Of a stretch of DNA of 64,000 nt, positions 37,601-44,975 are shown piece by piece (the stretch's first letter is position 1; each line of letters begins with the position of its first letter). The stretch is from contig OZ244915.1 in assembly GCA_965221815.1 (NCBI GenBank), positions 2,170,001 through 2,234,000 of the forward strand, given 5' to 3'. The notes under the pieces were generated by a model. It did no database searches and had not been told where the DNA came from. It saw nothing but the letters and a program-made list of their open reading frames with translations. A program made the position numbers and the translations under genes. Source of the stretch: JAPOXR01 sp965221815 (lineage in GTDB: Bacteria; Pseudomonadota; Alphaproteobacteria; Rhodobacterales; Rhodobacteraceae).

Positions 37601-37956
37601 TTCGTATCAGTGGGTGACGAGGGAACAGCCATCAGGAGACCTGATTCCTGATCATAAATGACCTCTTCACCAGCGTAGAATGGAATCGACTCCACTTCGC
37701 CGTAACGGGTCACATGAGCCTCCACGAGCCGGAGTTGGTCAAAATATCTTTCGACCAGTGCTTCCAGCCGATCCGGCCGGTTCAAATATTCCCATTCAAC
37801 AGACAGGAACTCGAGTCGCTGACTGTCGTCCCGAAGCTGCGTTTCGAGACCGTTGACCTGTTTGATTGACTGGCGTGTCTTGTTGCTTTCGTGGGTGACC
37901 CAATATGCCAGCCCAACAACCGGAAGAAAAACCAACAGCAAATGTCTCACCCGCAT
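37597..37956 (-). CDS. ftsL: Cell division protein FtsL
   Basis: Small bitopic divisome protein, 119 residues. One membrane span near the N-terminus (LLLVFLPVVGLAYWVTHES), a short coiled-coil segment (TRQSIKQVNGLETQLRDD), then SVEWEYLNRPDRLEALVERYF, the conserved FtsL tail. Identified mainly by size, topology and its position between rsmH and ftsI. Start overlaps rsmH by 10 bases. Confidence 0.85.
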   Translation of the reverse strand: MRVRHLLLVFLPVVGLAYWVTHESNKTRQSIKQVNGLETQLRDDSQRLEFLSVEWEYLNRPDRLEALVERYFDQLRLVEAHVTRYGEVESIPFYAGEEVIYDQESGLLMAVPSSPTDTK

Positions 37957-38942
37957 TGCCAGCTCTCCATTCCCATGATGCGGGGGACGCCCAACTGTTC
38001 GTAATCGACCGAACGGGTTTCGATTGGCGACCGGACAGCCACGCGCAGGCGCGCTGATCTTGAACGTGGATTGGATGAAATCTCTTCACGGGACGGCCCC
38101 ACGGGGCGGCGATTGACCTGTTCGAAAGTCGGCACATTCTGCCGGGTTGAATCGTCCCGCCCATCCCCACGCATAAACCTCTTGACGATTCGATCCTCCA
38201 ATGAATGAAATGAGATGACAGCCAGAAACCCGCCTTTGCACAGGATCCGTTCTGCGGCACTCAGGCCTTGCGCAAGCTGCATCAACTCGTCATTGACTGC
38301 CATGCGAAGAGACTGAAAGACGCGTGTCGCCGGATGGAAACGACGTGATCGATTGTGAGTCACTGCTTTTGCGACGATTGCGGCAAGTTCAAAGGTGGAC
38401 TCGATCCTGCCGGCGGACCGATGCTGCACGATCCGTCGGGCAATTCTTCGTGCTGCATGCTCCTCGCCCAGCTTGGAGAAGATTTCGGACAGCAGAGATT
38501 CGGACGCGTCATTAATGAGATCTGCCGCGGACCATCCGGTCCTGCACATCCGCATATCGAGTGGACCGTCCCGGCGCAGCGAAAAGCCGCGTTCCGCCGT
38601 ATCAAATTGCATGGACGACACGCCAAGATCAAAGACGACGCCTTGCAAGGGAGCAATTTGGCCTATTTCCGGAATTTCATCACATTGACCAAAACGCCCA
38701 TGAATAAAATGAAAGATGTTGCTGAACGTCTTCTCGGCGACATGTCCGCGCCTGTACGCCTCCGGATCACAATCAATCCCGAAGACCTTCGTCGCGCCCG
38801 CGGCACAGAGTGCTAACGAATATCCCCCGGCACCGAATGTGCAGTCCAGCCATGCTCCGTGAACTGGCGCCACCGCATCAAGAAATGATTGCAACAGCAC
38901 CGGCTTGTGATCCAGGGATTCGGGCACATCAATTTTCAACAC
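37947..38942 (-). CDS. rsmH: 16S rRNA (cytosine1402-N4)-methyltransferase RsmH
   Basis: SAM-dependent methyltransferase formerly MraW. 331 residues. HKPVLLQSFLDAV at the N-terminus, SAM site DCTFGAGGYSLALC, FDLGVSSMQFDTAERGFS, GPLDMRM, FQSLRMAVNDELMQL, and VISFHSLEDRIVKRFMR near the C-terminus. Second gene of the dcw cluster, 12 bases after mraZ. Confidence 0.96.
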   Translation of the reverse strand: MLKIDVPESLDHKPVLLQSFLDAVAPVHGAWLDCTFGAGGYSLALCAAGATKVFGIDCDPEAYRRGHVAEKTFSNIFHFIHGRFGQCDEIPEIGQIAPLQGVVFDLGVSSMQFDTAERGFSLRRDGPLDMRMCRTGWSAADLINDASESLLSEIFSKLGEEHAARRIARRIVQHRSAGRIESTFELAAIVAKAVTHNRSRRFHPATRVFQSLRMAVNDELMQLAQGLSAAERILCKGGFLAVISFHSLEDRIVKRFMRGDGRDDSTRQNVPTFEQVNRRPVGPSREEISSNPRSRSARLRVAVRSPIETRSVDYEQLGVPRIMGMESWQCG

Positions 38943-38954
38943 GATGCCAGCATG

Positions 38955-39449
38955 TCAGATTTCCGCATCGAGAATGGATAAAGGATTGACCGTCTCGTTG
39001 CCGTTGCGAAATTGCTTCTCCAGTTCAGCACAATGCAACGCAAAGGATTCCGGATTCCACATCTGAAAGGATTGGCCAGTTCCGGCGAAACAGACCTCGC
39101 CACTGATCGCTGCCTTGGTCTTCAAATTTTTGGGGAGAACAAATCGACCCGCAGGATCAAGTTGCGCCTTGAAGGACTTTGTCTGGAAGAAAAATTCCAG
39201 GAACTGTCGTTTCTCAGATCCCAATTCCATGAAGGAAATCGCTTCATCAATGCTGCGAATCGACTCTTCGGTATAGCATTGCAGGCATGGCAGCCGGCTA
39301 TCGCCATACACAATCGTGAAACTGGCGTTTGTACCCGGCTGATACTCTGAATCCCCACTGATAATTCCCCGCCGGAAATCTGCCGGTGCCGACACCCGTC
39401 CCTTCTGGTCGATCTTGTGGCAGCACTCTCCTCTGAACGCAAAACCCAA
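38955..39449 (-). CDS. mraZ: Transcriptional regulator MraZ
   Basis: AbrB-fold DNA-binding protein that represses the dcw cluster in species studied. 164 residues with the two SpoVT-AbrB repeats: FRGECCHKIDQKGRVSAPADFR (N-terminal) and KAQLDPAGRFVLPKNLKTKAAI (C-terminal), each holding the DxxGR motif. The start appears to be TTG at 39449; the ATG at 39462 is out of frame. First gene of the cluster. Upstream there is a 17-G run and an AT-rich spacer instead of recognisable tandem MraZ boxes. Confidence 0.92.
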   Translation of the reverse strand: MGFAFRGECCHKIDQKGRVSAPADFRRGIISGDSEYQPGTNASFTIVYGDSRLPCLQCYTEESIRSIDEAISFMELGSEKRQFLEFFFQTKSFKAQLDPAGRFVLPKNLKTKAAISGEVCFAGTGQSFQMWNPESFALHCAELEKQFRNGNETVNPLSILDAEI

Positions 39450-39538
39450 TGATCCGCTCCATCTGCCTGCCCTGCCCCGGTTGTCACTCCAGCGAATCTA
39501 ATTCCGATTTCTGGAGCCCCGACCGACTGCCGCCGTTA

Positions 39539-39555
39539 GGGGGGGGGGGGGGGGG
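39539..39555. repeat. Homopolymer run of 17 G, 90 bases upstream of mraZ
   Basis: Seventeen consecutive G on the plus strand (C on the coding strand of the dcw cluster), 90 bases before the mraZ start. At that distance it falls in or just behind the promoter region. Either a variable tract that could alter promoter geometry, or an assembly artefact. Confidence 0.85.
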
Positions 39556-40002
39556 TGGCGTGCAGTGCGGCCTGGGCATCCAGTTTACTTAAAGGCTATG
39601 CCTGTATGAAAGCTGCCGAATGGGGTGAGGCAGCAACCTCCGGCATTGGCTCCAGCACGGGGTTCATACTGAAACCACAATCATTGTTATTGTGGGATTT
39701 GATGAGCGTCCATAGATTCCAGTGGGATTTTATCCCATTTCAAGATTTATCTCATTCTGTGATTATTATGCATCATTTCAACATATATAGATGTTTTTTC
39801 ATAATTTAATCAATATATTGTTATTAAATGCCTCAAATTTATCTATTTTGAAGAGATTTAATCAATCAACTTTATGTCTGCCTTTGTATTTTTATGGGAT
39901 TTAGTTCCACCTAAATGAGACATCAGGAACAGAAATGACCGCGTGTCTTGACAGAATCATCGCATGACCCGTCGCCACCCGGGTGACGAATCGTGGTGAG
40001 CT
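39556..40002. other. AT-rich spacer between the dcw cluster and mrp
   Basis: No gene. From about 39660 to 39915 the DNA turns conspicuously AT-rich compared with its surroundings. Three copies of TGGGATTT occur (near 39695, 39731 and 39897), the second in an imperfect palindrome TGGGATTTTATCCCA. MraZ sites in other bacteria contain TGGGN repeats at 10-bp period, but here the spacing (about 36 and 166) does not fit. Probably contains the start region of the dcw transcript and the mrp 3' end region. Confidence 0.4.
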
Positions 40003-41112
40003 TCAGTCCAGTTGTTCAGCGATTGAACGGATGATTGATGCGGTCGCTCGGTCCTGCAGAACAATTGGAACACCTTTGTCGCCGGATATCCCGATATCCG
40101 GCGCAAAGGGGATTTCGCCGAGCAGCGGGATCGCATTCGCGGCGGCTTCCTGTTGTAGGTCTTTTCCTCCAAAGGTGGGATTGTGATGCCCGCATTTGCT
40201 GCAGATACTATGAGTCATATTGCCAACGAGACCAAGGATATTGATATTCAGTTTCTTGAACATGGCCATGGCACGGCGGGCATCGAGTAATGCGACCTGC
40301 TGCGGTGTACAGACAATGATCGCACCCGACAGTTTGAATTTCTGGCATAATGTCAGCTGGACGTCACCGGTCCCTGGCGGCAGGTCGACAACCAGCGTAT
40401 CGAGCTGTCCCCATTCGACCTGTTGCAACATCTGCTGCAGTGCGCCCATCAGCATCGGGCCTCTCCAGATCACGGCTTCCTCTGCGGGTAAGAGGAGTCC
40501 AATCGACATCATTGTCACGCCATGCGCGGTCAGAGGACGTATCAATTTGCCGTCAGGTGAAACCGGCTTCTTGGTCACACCCATCATCATGGGCAACGAG
40601 GGGCCATGAATATCAGCATCAAGGATTCCAACGCGGTCACCGCGCCGGGCAAGTGAAACAGCGAGGTTGACGGCAACGGTCGACTTGCCGACGCCGCCTT
40701 TGCCAGATGCAATGGCAATAATGCGTCCGATATTTGGAAATTGCGTGACTTTGTTTCCGCCGGAAGGATGGCGACCGATTTTCAGATTCGGTGGGGGCTT
40801 CTCATTCGTCGTGGCGTCACTATGTGCCGTCATGACCACCGAGACTGTGTTGACTCCCGGAAGTTTGCCAACCAACTCTTCAGCAGCGCGGCGTACCGGT
40901 TCCATTCCCTGGCCATGCTGCTGAGGGACTTCCAGGACAAAACTGACTCGCCCGCCATCAACATGCAGGGCCTTGACGAAGGCGCGCGAGACGATGTCGC
41001 CGCCATCGGGGAGACCGATGCGCCTCAGTTCATCAAGAATATGTTCTTTGGTAATGGTCAGTGTTTTTGCCCTCGCTAAGGCCCGTTGACAATTGCTTTG
41101 CGTCTTGAGCAT
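40003..41112 (-). CDS. apbC: Iron-sulfur carrier ATPase Mrp/ApbC, 5' end replaced by an IS
   Basis: P-loop NTPase that carries and delivers Fe-S clusters. N-terminal MIP18-like domain (ITKEHILDELRRIGLPDGGDIV), then Walker A IASGKGGVGKSTVAVNLA, DADIHGPSLPMMMG, VDLPPGTGDVQLTL and the cluster-binding CSKCGHHN (CxxC). The first 12 codons of the open frame, including the only ATG (41112), lie inside the IS5 element that ends at 41077; residues from about 13 on are host DNA. The native start is gone or was a rare codon such as CTG; no SD precedes the IS-borne ATG. Expression is therefore uncertain. Confidence 0.88.
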   Translation of the reverse strand: MLKTQSNCQRALARAKTLTITKEHILDELRRIGLPDGGDIVSRAFVKALHVDGGRVSFVLEVPQQHGQGMEPVRRAAEELVGKLPGVNTVSVVMTAHSDATTNEKPPPNLKIGRHPSGGNKVTQFPNIGRIIAIASGKGGVGKSTVAVNLAVSLARRGDRVGILDADIHGPSLPMMMGVTKKPVSPDGKLIRPLTAHGVTMMSIGLLLPAEEAVIWRGPMLMGALQQMLQQVEWGQLDTLVVDLPPGTGDVQLTLCQKFKLSGAIIVCTPQQVALLDARRAMAMFKKLNINILGLVGNMTHSICSKCGHHNPTFGGKDLQQEAAANAIPLLGEIPFAPDIGISGDKGVPIVLQDRATASIIRSIAEQLD

Positions 41113-41957
41113 TTATCGTGTATTTTTGCCGGGATTGCACGCCGAAAAAGGCGGCACGAGCAGACGAGGTGGGTGACAAGATGAATGCAGATCGCACAGT
41201 TTTGACAGATGAGATGTGGGCGCGGGTGGCCCCGCTGTGTCCGGGCAAGGTGACCGACCCGGGGTGCACGGCGGTGGACAATCGTCTTTTTCTGGAAGGA
41301 GTTCTCTGGCGGTTCCGAACAGGAACCCCCTGGCGTGACCTCCCGCCGCATTTTGGGCGGTGGAACAGTGTCTTCAAACGGTTCCGGCGTTGGACCCAAG
41401 CAAATCTTTTTGAACGTATTTTCAATGAGTTATCTGGTGATCTGGATCTGTCGATGGTGTCTGTGGATGGCACGATCATGCAAGCGCACCAGAAGGCCTC
41501 CGGGGCCAAAAAGGGGGATCAGAATCGGAAGGAATCGGTCGCTCAAAAGGAGGGTTGACCCGCAAGGTCGTGGTTCTCACCGATGCTGTCGGACATCTGA
41601 TCCGGTTTGTGATTCTCCCCGGTCAGACTCACGATCTGAAGGCTGTGCGTGAACTCCTGGACGATCTCACCTGTGAGACGTTGATTGGCGACAAGGCCTT
41701 TGACGCGGATGGGGTGCTGGACACATTGGCAGAACGCGAGATGACGGCGGTGATCCCGCCGCGGTCGAACCGAAGCACGCCCCGCGATTTTGACCGCGAC
41801 GCCTATAAGGAACGACACCGAATCGAGAATGTCTTCGCGAAAATCAAGGAGTTCCGGGGGCTCGCCACGCGATACGACAAGACTCTTGCAAGCTTCGCAG
41901 CCGGGATTTATCTGATGGCGGGCGTGGTGGCGGCACGATAATTGTCAACGGGCCTTA
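41077..41957 (+). mobile_element. IS5-family (IS427-like) element, copy 2, complete
   Basis: Ends TAAGGCCCGTTGACAATT (41077-41094) and AATTGTCAACGGGCCTTA (41940-41957) are exact inverted complements. Length about 880 bases, typical of the IS427 group. If TA is the target duplication, the original site would read CTAG. Inserted at the 5' end of mrp, with its transposase pointing away from mrp. The truncated copy at 4480-5228 has the same right end. Confidence 0.92.
41181..41941 (+). CDS. IS5-family transposase, two frames joined by a -1 frameshift
   Basis: orfA starts at ATG 41181 after a GAGGTGGG stretch and runs to 41558: MNADRTVLTDEMWARVAP, FRTGTPWRDLPPHFG, first catalytic Asp in SVDGTIMQAHQ. 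The second frame lies at -1 and is open through 41941: GGSESEGIGRSKGGLTRKV, then IGDKAFDADGVL (second Asp) and RIENVFAKIKEFRGLATRYDKT (Glu). Joining at the AAAAAGGGGG tract at 41508-41517 restores the continuous IS427-type sequence, consistent with programmed -1 frameshifting known in this group. Appears intact. Confidence 0.88.
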
Positions 41958-42006
41958 GACACGGCGCTCATATCGCATGGTTGATATTGTCGCCTACATA
42001 AAAGGT

Positions 42007-42612
42007 GGTGAGTCAGTTTGAATTTCTCTTGCTGTAGGGTCCGCGCGGTTTCGGCTTGGGCGCGCGGTCGTCCATGATGGCGACAAACTCTTCCATGCCC
42101 ATGATTGTATCGGTCAATCCTGCCTCCATCGCGGGAATCACACGAAGAGATCCGTGGACGCACATCAAGTTGTACCAGAAGGTGTAAAGCGCGACCATGT
42201 GAACGTGGTTCTCTATCTTCTTGCTGAAGGCGTTGGTCAACCGCGTGAAGCGGCGCATGTGCATTCTCATGCTCAGGCTGTGGCGCTCAACATGCGACGT
42301 GCTGATGGCTTTCCGGTCCGGGTTTCCCGCGATGACAACCTTCCTCGTGCCCCTGCACTGGCGTGGGCGAGTCCTTCCTGTCATGGCGTCTGCCGTCGGC
42401 GCTTTCGCCGTAGATCTTGACCAGCATCGCGTCATCGATATCGCCGCCGAACGCGCCCGTCACGGCCTCCAGACAGGCTTTCAGGCCGTCGGTGGTCAGC
42501 TGGACCCGGTTGGCCAGTCTCGCCCGTACCGTCGTCCATCAATTCAATGGCCGTCTCTCTCGAACGGTCCCCCACCAGCCACGACATCATGAGCTTGCTG
42601 TCGTTGTCCAGC
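42007..42612 (-). pseudogene. IS1-like transposase remnant
   Basis: The C-terminal 60% of an IS1-type transposase, broken by several frameshifts. The 3' part (42013-42300) reads ISTSHVERHSLSMRMHMRRF, TRLTNAFSKKIENHVHMVAL, RVIPAMEAGLTDTIMGMEEF; further upstream ALDNDSKLMMSWLVGDRS and ETAIELMDD are in other frames. The 5' part is absent: at about 42612 it abuts a serine-recombinase fragment. The intact-looking relative at 63305-64000 has the same end (GTCAGTTTGAA / CTCAGTTTGAAA). Confidence 0.8.
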
Positions 42613-42886
42613 GCCGTGCCAGTGCCCCAAAGACGTGGAACACCAGTTCCCCGGCAGCTGAGGTTGCATCGATGCGTTCTTCCAGGCTGATCAGATGAAT
42701 CCCATGGGCCTGATCGAGCGCGGGGGCCATCCCCGGGCGCGTGAACATTTTGCCGGAGATCACGTCTTCAAACACCCGCACGACGCCGTGCCGGATCAGA
42801 CGATCGGCCTTTCCGGACAGATCCTGATCCCGGGTGGAGACACGGGCGTATCCCAGGATGTCGCCAGTGCGGGGATGGAACGTCAT
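42613..42886 (-). pseudogene. Serine recombinase (resolvase), N-terminal part with internal deletion
   Basis: Starts MTFHPRTGDILGYARVSTRDQ with the catalytic Ser in RVSTRDQ, continues RHGVVRVFEDVISGKMFTRPG, then jumps directly to HGIHLISLEERIDATSAAGE and LVFHVFGALA. The segment that normally carries the VVRLDRLGRS active-site Arg motif (about 35 residues) is missing, and everything after LVFHVFGALA is replaced by IS1-like sequence. Tn3-type resolvases and invertases share this N-terminus. Inactive. A palindrome (42897-42912) lies 10 bases upstream of the ATG. Confidence 0.82.
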
Positions 42887-42896
42887 GGGCTCTCTA

Positions 42897-42912
42897 AAAC
42901 GATCGTTTGCAA
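42897..42912. promoter_or_regulatory. Palindromic 16-bp site, copy 1
   Basis: AAAACGATCGTTTGCA, containing the perfect palindrome AAACGATCGTTT. An identical 16-mer lies at 44295-44310, same orientation. Here it lies directly upstream of the recombinase start and at the very end of the AbiEii-like frame. Candidate operator or recombination crossover site. Confidence 0.5.
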
Positions 42913-42915
42913 CAG

Positions 42916-43728
42916 TCATTTCCATGGCACCGGCGGAGTTGTGGGATCCGGGATATCAAGCGGATTGGAGTGTGGGGGTGACGGGCGGGTATCATCCTGT
43001 GATAACGCCATGATGATCTCGACATGATCATTCAGATAGCCCCATGGATTATCGGCCAGTGATTGATCGGTGGGGGCAAGAATGGCACGGCCGACCCCCG
43101 TCATGCCACTACAGGATGATACCCGCTCACAGAATATCCCGGAATGAACACCTTTCATGGCCTGGTGGAAAATGTCCGGATGATATTTGAGTGCATACGC
43201 GATATCATACCCATCCCGATCAACCGGTGAGTTCGCGTCAATCAGACGACCTTCAATTTTTCCTTTCAGAATAACCGCGGGTTCAACAAGATGGATGGCA
43301 CTCATGCCGACCACATAGGGCGACAGGATATCGGTGGTGGAGCGTTGCGCCAATCGCGACCGGACCAGCGAAACTGGAACACCTTGAATGCGACATCCAA
43401 TCCCCCGCCAATTAAGCGTAAACGCGGTGAGAGGTACGTGATCGAGATGGCTGTCACGTTGCTGATCAAACGACTGTTTAATCTGTTGACGCTCCTGTAC
43501 TGGAAAGGCGCGATCAAACACGGCTTGATCGACGGCAAAGTCAAGATCCGTCGAATGGCGATGTGCCCATTGTAACGCAAGGGCGGTCCCACCGCCAAAG
43601 CGGATATCCGATTCCATCAGTTGATGATGGGAGATCACACAGAACAGCTGTATTGCACGCTCAAAGGGAATTTGAAGACGTGCTGGCAACCGATAAGGTG
43701 CAGGACGGGAATCGGAGGCCATCACCAT
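42916..43728 (-). CDS. AbiEii/AbiGii-like nucleotidyltransferase
   Basis: A 270-residue protein with the minimal nucleotidyltransferase signature of AbiEii toxins: IRFGGGTALALQWAHRHSTDLDFAVD near residues 42-67 (GG-x-x-L, His-Arg, then D-x-D-like DLDF). Next comes the AFTLNWRGIGCRIQGVPVSL region and VEPAVILKGKIEGRL, where these proteins have a conserved Lys, followed by DRDGYDIAYAL. AbiEii proteins are toxins of abortive-infection systems that transfer nucleotides to RNA. The ATG overlaps the upstream gene's stop by 7 bases, so the two are translated as a unit. The C-terminal 60 residues are Pro/Ser-rich and may be altered by rearrangement. Confidence 0.72.
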   Translation of the reverse strand: MVMASDSRPAPYRLPARLQIPFERAIQLFCVISHHQLMESDIRFGGGTALALQWAHRHSTDLDFAVDQAVFDRAFPVQERQQIKQSFDQQRDSHLDHVPLTAFTLNWRGIGCRIQGVPVSLVRSRLAQRSTTDILSPYVVGMSAIHLVEPAVILKGKIEGRLIDANSPVDRDGYDIAYALKYHPDIFHQAMKGVHSGIFCERVSSCSGMTGVGRAILAPTDQSLADNPWGYLNDHVEIIMALSQDDTRPSPPHSNPLDIPDPTTPPVPWK

Positions 43729-44261
43729 GCACGTGATCCACCGTCATATTCGGTAAACATTTCCTTGACATACATCCGGGGCAACTCTTTCGGCCCGATA
43801 TCCGACCATTGATTTAAGGCGATAAAGACCGGATATGTAATACGGTGCGGATGCTGGCGGTAAACACGGGCAATGTCACGCGGGCACGCACCTGAATGCG
43901 TAAAGACCGTGATTAAATCATCAAGAGGAAGCTCGGCGAGAACATCCAGTATCACCCGATCGTCCACGTGCGGATCGCCTGTTGTTCCCTGCACCCATAA
44001 GCGGGAGAGCTCGGCAGGGGAGGCTTTCCGCGCACAGCCGGCTTGCTTGTGACAGATGATGCCGTCCACACACTCTGCATCATAGACAAATGCGGTGGTG
44101 GCGATCGGGCCGCAAAACTGATGGTCGGGGCGCAGATACGTGCATAAAAACCAAGGCTCATGCCAGTAATTATAGGGTGCCTCGACATGATCGGGAAAGG
44201 TACCATCCTCTTGAATCAGGGGGACAAGAACCTCAATGGGATCGGCAATGGGCGGGGTCAT
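43722..44261 (-). CDS. Uncharacterised Cys-rich partner of the AbiEii-like protein
   Basis: About 179 residues from ATG 44261, which has GAGG seven bases upstream; the frame remains open to 44372. No family recognised. It has a Cys/His-rich middle (FLCTYLRPDHQFCGPIATTA, then DAECVDGIICHKQAGCARK) that could bind a metal, then RVILDVLAELPLDDLITVF and TEYDGGSRAW at the end. It occupies the antitoxin position upstream of the toxin-like gene but does not resemble the winged-helix AbiEi. The function as an antitoxin is inference from order and coupling alone. Confidence 0.6.
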   Translation of the reverse strand: MTPPIADPIEVLVPLIQEDGTFPDHVEAPYNYWHEPWFLCTYLRPDHQFCGPIATTAFVYDAECVDGIICHKQAGCARKASPAELSRLWVQGTTGDPHVDDRVILDVLAELPLDDLITVFTHSGACPRDIARVYRQHPHRITYPVFIALNQWSDIGPKELPRMYVKEMFTEYDGGSRAW

Positions 44262-44294
44262 GGCCGGCCTCAATACCAGAGGTGCCGAGTCTGA

Positions 44295-44310
44295 AAAACG
44301 ATCGTTTGCA
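44295..44310. promoter_or_regulatory. Palindromic 16-bp site, copy 2
   Basis: The same AAAACGATCGTTTGCA as at 42897-42912. It lies 34 bases upstream of the ATG at 44261, a good position for an operator controlling the two-gene unit. Similarity beyond the 16-mer is weak. Confidence 0.5.
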
Positions 44311-44372
44311 GGACGGGCGCGGGGTGGAACATTATGGGCTTTTTTTGGGGATTTCACAATCTCTTTATGCAA

Positions 44373-44708
44373 AACTGTCCAAAAATATCAAGGACTTTTG
44401 TAACTGCTCACCCCCTGATGTCGATGTGATGTCACAGTGACGATCGCTGACCGGCGTGCAGAATCTTGTGCGTCTGCCTGTGGCATTGATGTGGCGCGTC
44501 AATCAAGGTGAGAATTGGCGACAATCAGGGTGAGAATCCTGGGGAACGGCGGATGCTGCCCCTTTCCTGAGCCAAACCTTGAGGCGGCATCATGCGGCCT
44601 TGCGGGGCCACAAGTGGCGGTCTCGTTTCCCAGCCATTTCCAAAAATTTTCAAATATTATAGCAATTTCCATCCTGCTCCGCTACATTGAGATGATGCCC
44701 GAACATTT
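44373..44708. other. Spacer with two direct repeats, possible IS21-type end
   Basis: No gene. AATCAAGGTGAGAAT (44501-44515) and AATCAGGGTGAGAAT (44523-44537) form direct repeats at a 22-base period. Tandem ~20-bp repeats with GTGAGAAT are a feature I associate with the termini of IS21-family elements, so this may be a leftover end of one; no istA/istB coding is visible. The remaining bases may hold the promoter of the AbiEii-like unit (minus) and of the small protein at 44721 (plus). Confidence 0.35.
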
Positions 44709-44720
44709 GTGAGCTTATGC

Positions 44721-44975
44721 ATGACAGATGCTATATTCGATACTCTGGCTGTGACGCGCCAGCTTAAGGCTAAAGGCTTCAGTTCGGATCAAGCTGAAGC
44801 GATCACCGAAGCCGTACGGGCAGGAGTGACTGGAGGAGTTGCAACAAAGGTTGATATTGCCGAATTGAAAACTGAATTGCGATGGATGAAGGCGATCGGG
44901 GGAGTCATCATTGCACTTCTTATCGGGCTTTTTTGGTCTGTCATCGACATGCGGACGACGCTAACCCATCTTTAA
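44721..44975 (+). CDS. Small coiled-coil membrane protein (DUF1640/CCDC90-like), ended by IS insertion
   Basis: About 84 residues: MTDAIFDTLAVTRQLKAKGFSSDQAEAI, a helical stretch with VATKVDIAELKTELRWM, and a C-terminal membrane span (GGVIIALLIGLFWSVID). The arrangement is like small DUF1640 (CCDC90-type) proteins. The last four or five residues and the stop come from the left end of the IS1634-like copy (ACCCATCTTTAA), so the natural C-terminus has been replaced. Alternative start GTG 44709. No SD is evident. Confidence 0.55.
   Translation: MTDAIFDTLAVTRQLKAKGFSSDQAEAITEAVRAGVTGGVATKVDIAELKTELRWMKAIGGVIIALLIGLFWSVIDMRTTLTHL

Noticed and set aside
39555..39809. 84-codon ORF after the 17-G run
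   Set aside because: It depends on the homopolymer for its start, lacks an SD and changes composition midway into AT-rich spacer.
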